Shown piece after piece: positions 58,756 to 64,000 of a DNA stretch of 64,000 nt. The notes beneath the pieces are model-generated. The model was given only the letters and a program-made list of their open reading frames with translations. It was not told where the DNA came from and made no database searches. The position numbers were made by a program, and so were the translations under genes. The DNA is from Botryotinia globosa (lineage: Eukaryota > Ascomycota > Leotiomycetes > Helotiales > Sclerotiniaceae): positions 1,488,001-1,552,000 of the forward strand of contig RCSZ01000014.1 of NCBI GenBank assembly GCA_014898425.1, read 5' to 3'. Within the stretch, counting starts at the first letter, position 1. The number at the start of each line of letters is the position of its first letter.

Positions 58756-59447
58756 ACAAGCTTTGAAGAAGTCTTGTTAATTAATCACTTTATATAGCTC
58801 CATCACTAATAATATTCCTTCGCCTGCAAAAGATTTTTGAAGTATTTGTCTGGTTTCTACAAAGGTATATATGGACAAAGAGACGCATGTCACTAATCTT
58901 TGACCGAGTTTATTTGTATCCAGATTGACAACAAATGTGAAAGAAAGGGGTACTAGTTCTTGGATAATTTTCACCGAAATTATGCTGTTGAAATGTGTCT
59001 TATGGCAGCGACATGTTTGCTGCAGGCACTTCGACGCATAAAGCGATGATTCCAGGAAAGAATCTTCTGAACGACAGATCTCGCTTCCCCTGGAATTTTT
59101 ATCCAGCTATCATGCAAGATGAATCATTCGGAGCGTGTAAGTTCTTTGGGGGCCTCATCTCGGATCGAGAGAAGATATATGGACGAATGGACCAAGTGAA
59201 TTGGAATTAAGGACTCGAGCTCTGAGATATCCACCGATGACCTCTTGCAACATCAAACATGTATTCGGAAAATGAAAATATGAAGGGTATTCTCGTTCAA
59301 AACTCCTGACCTTTTTGTTTTTCTGCTCGAGATATCAAGACTTTAGCGCATGTAGAATAAAAGATGAAGAAATCCCTTCATCTCTCCTCTCACAAACGGA
59401 ACAACAAACATCACCAGCCTGTAAAGCAAAGCAACCATCACACACCA
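58756..59447. other. Intergenic
   Basis: A frame at about 59013-59210 (MFAAGTSTHKAMIPGKN from an ATG) looks somewhat protein-like and may be a gene fragment, but no family was recognised and it is not called. Confidence 0.4.
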
Positions 59448-59997
59448 TGTCCAAAAACCCTAGACCCAGCCCTCAAAAAGCGAATCCCAAACCCCTCACT
59501 ACCATCCACAATACAACTGGCGTCCTCACCAGGCCTTGAACTCCCAAAGCCAAAACATAGCAACGCGTCAATATAACAAGACGTGGAATTCCAGACACTC
59601 TCGCCTTGCGAGTCAATATCCCGATGCGCCTGCGTACGAACCATTCTTAGTGTACGTCACAGATAAATCTCTATGGCGCGAAAGTATGTGTATCCATTAC
59701 TTTTTCTTGTGCGATTACAAAGCATAGAGGGGAAAGCATGGCTAATACATACATCTTTGTGCTTACGAAGATATGCGACGAGCGTATGATTTTGAGTTTG
59801 TGGAAAGGATGAGGTTTCCTGGGAGGTATAGGGGGCTTTGGTATCGATGGAGGATTTGTGCAGGGGAAGTGTGTAGGGAATGCGGACAGTGTGGATGTTA
59901 TTGTCGATGTTTGGTGGGGAGTGAGTGTTTGGAGAGCAAGAAGGAGGGGGGGTGTTTACATGTTGAAGGGGAGGAATCTGGGGAGTTTGATTGCTCG

Positions 59998-60057
59998 AAA
60001 GTGGGTAGGAGTGTAAGAAAGTGGGTAGGAGTGTAAGAAAGTGGATAGGAGTGTAAG
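59998..60057. repeat. 20-bp minisatellite x3 in coding sequence
   Basis: Units aaagtgggtaggagtgtaag at 59998, 60018 and 60038; the third has G to A at one site. The period is not a multiple of three, so each unit shifts the frame. Stop TAA at 60034-60036 arises inside it. Confidence 0.95.
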
Positions 60058-60226
60058 AAAGAAAATGGATGTGGAGTTGGGAGTGGATGAGGAAATAAGT
60101 GATCCAGATATTCCTATTGCCTCTATTGAGACTGATGAGGAGACTTGCTCGCCAGGAATAAAGATTGGTCCAGGTAAAGGAGATACTACGAAAGTGGGAG
60201 AGATGGTGTTAGATCCAGATATTCCT

Positions 60227-60309
60227 ATTCCTTCTATCAAACTATTCCTTCTATCAAACTATTCCTTCTATCAAACTATTCCTTCTATCAAACTATTCCT
60301 TCTATCAAA
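60227..60309. repeat. 17-bp minisatellite x5 in coding sequence
   Basis: Units attccttctatcaaact start at 60227, 60244, 60261, 60278 and 60295 (the last is truncated at 15 bp). The period is not a multiple of three, so copy number sets the downstream frame. No GT occurs within the unit, so splicing cannot start inside the array. Confidence 0.95.
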
Positions 60310-60561
60310 TTTGATGGAGATGAATACATGGAAGAAGAAGAATCAGAAGGACGCTTAGTTGAGATTCGGAGCGGGAAGGATGAGAGACATGTTATCGAGG
60401 AAGAAAGCAGCGATATCATAGAAGCAAGAGCCAGAGATAGCCACGGAGCTAGATGCCAAGAAAGAACAAAGCTGGGCAGAAATCACCAACAACATCTGCT
60501 TACGACGTCAAGAGGTCAGATTTGCTCGAGAGAGGCTGTGCCTTCCATCAGTGTCACATGA

Positions 60562-61628
60562 TAATGCAGGGCAATACTGATTGATATTAGGATGAGTACT
60601 ACTCGATTCCTAAGTTCCCGAAAATAGATTTTGATGGAAAGCGACGATTTATTAGTTACATTAAGCTAATCCGCACTATTGTCCACCTCATAGCGGTGAT
60701 GTTCTAGCCGGGTCTTTTCTTGGATTGCGTCTAACAATCTGAATTGAATCTGACCACCCAAAGTTCTGAAATATTGAATCTGATTGAAATATCGTAATCT
60801 CTTAAATCTCGCGACAACTTGTCGCATTCATATATATGTATCCACATCACTCACCTCATTATTTCACGCTTTCTTGCACTTTCCAAAAATAGCTGCTTGT
60901 GAATCCAAAGCATTTAAGAAATTGATTGATATCAACCAGTAGGATATCCAAGGATCTACCCATAACCACCAATCATCATACAGATCGCAAACACGAACGA
61001 GGAATTGAAAAACCCCCTCACCTGCCACCATTTCACCATCTTTCCTCACCATCTTTCCTCACCATATCTCTCCATGCCATACCATCGCGATTCGCAAGCA
61101 AGCAACACGATGGTGTAAGATTGCCAACACGCAAAAGATGGCTGGGTGCACACTGCACACTGCACACTGCACACCGAACGACGCCACGTGTGAATCACAG
61201 ACTCCGCCAAGATGGCTGGCCCGAATTACCATCTTTAGGAGGTGCATGTTTTAAGGTTTCAAGATTTTCTTCTTTCCTTTCAAGTTTTCATAGGAGCCAT
61301 TTCAAGAGAGGAAGGTTGAAAGGGAAAGGAGATACGAAGTACGAAGTAAGTAGTAGAGGAATTGGATGATGAAAACGCGTGCTGCTTGATAAGGTTACTG
61401 GAGGGATTATGTTGATCGTGATGGGTCGGTCCTGCGCTGAAATACCCAGGTATCTATTTACTTACTGTGACTGGGTGAGGATTTCTGGGACGGGGCATCG
61501 ATATATTGTACTGTATGTACTGTACTGTACTGTGTCAATCTGTGTGTTGATGAATTCCGTTGGTTTATGAGTGGATTCTCCGAGAAAGATTGTCAAGATA
61601 TCAATATCAATATCAAAAGACATTGTAC
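60562..61628. other. Intergenic
   Basis: Contains cacactg repeats (about 61148-61173) and a gtactgtact tract (about 61508-61532). Frames here start at TTG/CTG and lack features. Confidence 0.45.
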
Positions 61629-62018
61629 TAGGGCCAAAATTGAGGATTACATATTTTATATTAAAACGTTTTTTGATTGGTATAAAATATTACACCAAGA
61701 TTATACACATGATTCGATGGCCAATCAAACCCTCAGGATGAATAAAAATGGGGTGAATTTAAAGACATTCTCCAATAGATTATTAAAAAAGCTATTATGG
61801 ATTTTAAAAGATATTTAGATTATATAATTTATATTATATAATTTCAGAATTACATAATTTCAGGGGAAAATCATATTTTTAAGGAATTCAGTCGAATTTT
61901 TCTTTTAAATTTATCATATAGAAAAAATCGATAGTTATATATTTTGCTTAATTAATATTATATATTATATTTCGTTAACTAATATGTTTAAATATTATAT
62001 TATATATGCCTAACCCTA
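61629..62018 (+). mobile_element. hAT-like MITE, copy 1 (degenerate)
   Basis: About 390 bp, aligned along its whole length with the copy at 62148-62581 in the same orientation (shared aacgttttttgattggtata, ttttaaggaattcagtcgaa/ttttaaggatttcggcttga, aatattatattatatatgcc). The left TIR is damaged (TAGGGCCAAAATTGAGG) by a ~16-bp loss; the right end TGCCTAACCCTA is intact. The flanking octamers CATTGTAC and CATCGTCC match at 6 of 8 positions, fitting an eroded 8-bp target-site duplication. Non-coding: frames crossing it are spurious. Confidence 0.75.
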
Positions 62019-62147
62019 CATCGTCCCTTCCTCGTACCTCACACCTCGTGGCTTTCTACAATATAACTAACTTTTCCCAATAAACCACTAATAACATTCC
62101 ATCTTCCAATCGCACAGTCTTCCCAAAATGCAACAACTACCTACTAC

Positions 62148-62581
62148 TAGGGTTGGGCAAATTATATAATCCGGCTGAGGATTACATATTTTTATAATAT
62201 AACGTTTTTTGATTGGTATAAAATATTACGCCAAGATTATGCACGTGATTTGACGGCCAATCAAACCCTTAGAATGAATGAAAGTGGGGAAAATTCAGAG
62301 GTATTCTCCGATGGGTTGTCAAAAAAGCCATTATGGATTTTTATATCACATGATTTATATCACATAATTTATATCACATAATTTATATCACATGATTTAT
62401 ATCATATGATATAAAATCATATGATTTCAGAAAAAAATCTTATTTTTAAGGATTTCGGCTTGATTTTTCTTTCAAATTTATTGTATAGGAAAAATCGATA
62501 TATAATTTGCTTGACTAATATTACATATCATAATTTGTTGATCAATACGTTCAAATATTATATTATATATGCCCAACCCTA
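62148..62581 (+). mobile_element. hAT-like MITE, copy 2, with perfect 8-bp TSD
   Basis: 434 bp with 12-bp perfect terminal inverted repeats TAGGGTTGGGCA/TGCCCAACCCTA, flanked by the direct octamer CCTACTAC on each side (62140-62147 and 62582-62589). An 8-bp duplication and YARNG-type ends are typical of hAT transposons. The interior is AT-rich, non-coding, and carries tandem atttatatcacatga units (about 62340-62405). The insertion lies in a locally repetitive cctactac tract, so the duplication is less decisive than usual. It is probably mobilised in trans by a hAT transposase not in this window. Confidence 0.82.
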
Positions 62582-62589
62582 CCTACTAC

Positions 62590-63123
62590 CTACTACCTAC
62601 CTACCTTGGTAACCTTCCTAACCCATCTCAACCTATCAAATAAAAACCCCTCAAACATACATTACCTAGAAACAATAGCCGGACCCTTCAACCACAAAAC
62701 CTAATTCGAGCTTCCTATTCCATCCAAGAACATCGACAATCTATATATAAAACCTGCATGATGATAGAACGGCAAGTGCTTCCCTGTCCTGTTCATCATC
62801 TTTCCCCGCAGCGAAGTGTGCTAGGCAAGGGTAGCTTTCGTGTTTGGAGAGTTAAAAAGGTCCCCATTGCTATCGTCTTATGGGAAATTTCAATTCGGTT
62901 TTTGTGATTATTTCTTGATTCTCGTTTACGCGTTTTCGATATACTGTATATTCATTCACTGTTGTTTTGATCAAGTGGTTGATTGGAGAGGGAACGGATA
63001 AGGTTGTATTCTTTGACATTGATCGATCGAAGAGATATCCCAATAAACAAATCCATCACAAGATAACAAACGGGACGATTGAAAGAACTATCGAGATTCC
63101 AGTACAATAAGATTATTGTCAAA
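62590..63123. other. CFEM gene upstream region
   Basis: No ORF. A TATATAAAA box lies at about 62743, roughly 380 bp before the CFEM start codon, preceded by C/A-rich sequence; likely core promoter and leader (inference). Confidence 0.5.
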
Positions 63124-63995
63124 ATGAGATTCTCAACCGCTTTCTCCATCGCTGGTACTTTCATCGCTGTCTCTGCACAGAATTTCGGTGCTGAACCTGC
63201 TTGCGCTGTAAGTTTCATTTGCTACTTCTCTCCCCTCTTCATCCAAATTCACCGCTCATCATCTATTCTATCTTCTCTCCTTTCGCTCCCTCTCCCTCTA
63301 CACTTTCCACCCCCCCTCCATAAATATACTTCCCTTCCCACTAACCCACCCACCAGGTCTCCTGTCTCCAAAGCGCCATCTCCGTCGCCGGCTGCGGCGC
63401 CACCGACCAAGCCTGCCAATGCGGCACCGCGCAAGCCGCCATCCAAACCGCCGTAACCCCCTGTCTCATCTCCGCGTGTAACGTCGACGAACTCGCGTCC
63501 GCCGCGAGCGTAGGCTTTGCTCTATGCTCATCATTCAGCGCCTCTGCCACGGCAGTCACTGGAAGTGTTACCACCCAAGCCATCACATCTGAGAATCCCG
63601 GCGGTCTCGCAAGCTCCACAACTGCAGATGTAAGCGCGACAGGAACCGCACTGAGCTCTAGCAATCCAGGTGGCGTTGTGAGCATTCTCACCAACACCAG
63701 CGTATCGTCTACTGCAAGCGCGAACGGTACTGCATTGACATCTTCGAATCCCGGAGGAGCAATCAGCTCGGCGATTTCTTCGGCATCGAGCTCAGTCAGT
63801 TCAGTTATTTCTTCGGCATCCAGCTCGGCCAGTGCAGCTGTTTCTTCAGCATTAAGCTCGGCATCTGCATCTGCATCCGCATCTTCATCTACAAGTTCAC
63901 CCGCTTCGGTTACAACAAACGCGGCGCCTGCAATGAGTGTTCAGATGGTGGGAGGATTGATGGGTGCGGTTTTGGGTGTCGTTGCTGTCTTGTAG
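63124..63995 (+). CDS. CFEM-domain GPI-anchored cell-wall protein
   Basis: Two exons, join(63124..63207,63357..63995), 240 aa. The 149-nt intron has GTAAGT and CACCAG, phase 0. ATG at 63124. Signal peptide about 1-18 (MRFSTAFSIAGTFIAVSA). The CFEM domain has eight Cys at 27, 31, 41, 48, 50, 64, 69 and 85 with typical spacing; Asp45, just before the fourth Cys, sits where the haem-ligating Asp lies in Candida Csa2/Rbt5. A Ser/Thr/Ala-rich stalk (about 100-215) contains repeats of TSENPGG/SSNPGG, and the C-terminus is hydrophobic (MVGGLMGAVLGVVAVL), fitting a GPI signal. Established: CFEM proteins occur on fungal surfaces, in haem-iron uptake, adhesion and host interaction. Which role applies here is not determinable from the sequence. 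The window ends 5 bp after the stop. Confidence 0.92.
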
Positions 63996-64000
63996 GGGCT

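Larger units (their letters stand above)
59448..60561 (+). pseudogene. Unrecognised gene with reading frame broken by two expanded minisatellites
   Basis: Parts with coding character: a candidate start at ATG 59448 (MSKNPRPSPQKANPK); an exon ending at 59683 (NKTWNSRHSRLASQYPDAP, VYVTDKSLWRE); an intron 59684-59770 with GTATGT, CTAAT and AAG; and an exon from 59771 (MRRAYDFEFVERMRFPG, then a Cys cluster CAGEVCRECGQCGCYC). The frame stops at 60034-60036 inside a 20-bp array. Downstream frames 60041-60309 and 60310-60561 continue with similar acidic composition (DPDIPIASIETDEE; DPDIPIPSIK; MEEEESEGRLVEI). Removing two 20-bp units and four 17-bp units joins all three frames exactly (offsets 268-40 and 287-68 are multiples of three). 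The link between 59448 and the second exon is unresolved. Function unknown. An expressed allele in other strains is possible. Confidence 0.5.

Noticed and set aside
59998..60057. Interpretation of the 20-bp array as a short intron restoring the frame
   Set aside because: Candidate GT..AG pair spanning the array (GTAGGA to GATAG, 44 nt) gives the wrong phase; the alternatives would be unusually short.
61567..61818. 83-codon frame crossing the first MITE
   Set aside because: It runs through transposon sequence and its TIR region; not a gene.
62148..62159. TAGGGTT as possible telomeric repeat
   Set aside because: Single occurrence at each MITE end, as inverted repeats rather than a tandem TTAGGG array.

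Overview
The window looks like a chromosomal segment of a filamentous ascomycete, most likely a leotiomycete of the Sclerotiniaceae type (Botrytis/Sclerotinia relatives). This rests on short introns (47-150 nt) with GT..AG ends and CTAAY branch points, Zn2Cys6 regulators, a CFEM protein, fungal-type Mug190, Bdf1 and Utp5 proteins, and AT-rich blocks whose repeat copies differ mainly by C/T changes, as expected from repeat-induced point mutation (RIP). The genus is an inference. No rRNA, tRNA or CRISPR was recognised.

Layout. 0-16 kb is a core-like block: an SGNH/GDSL-type protein (-), a Utp12-domain ribosome-biogenesis protein (Utp5/WDR43 type, -), the double-bromodomain/NET protein Bdf1 (+) and a Zn2Cys6 regulator (+). 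16-36 kb is an accessory block dominated by eight intronless, strongly diverged genes of the 2EXR family (seven on +, one on -), separated by long AT-rich spacers. One spacer holds a 142-bp near-perfect hairpin element inside a ~500-bp unit bounded by inverted repeats. 38-41 kb holds a secreted AroQ-type chorismate mutase and a secreted intradiol ring-cleavage dioxygenase that appears broken (no start codon where one is expected, an in-frame TAA, a divergent tail).

42-58 kb is core/metabolic: GlcNAc-6-phosphate deacetylase (-) divergent from a five-exon Mug190-like SMP/C2 lipid-transfer protein (+), a seven-exon sugar-porter MFS transporter (-), then a Zn2Cys6 regulator (-) divergent from an enoyl-reductase-like MDR dehydrogenase (+). 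59-60.6 kb holds an unrecognised gene whose reading frame is broken twice by expanded minisatellites (20 bp x3 and 17 bp x5); arithmetically, single-copy versions of both arrays would restore one continuous frame. 61.6-62.6 kb carries two tandem MITEs with hAT-like ends, one with a perfect 8-bp target-site duplication. The window ends with a complete CFEM GPI-anchored protein.

The most notable signals are the 2EXR array, the double-VNTR frame disruption, the paired hAT-like MITEs and the hairpin element. Functional links between neighbours (regulator with dehydrogenase, chorismate mutase with dioxygenase) are inferences from position only.
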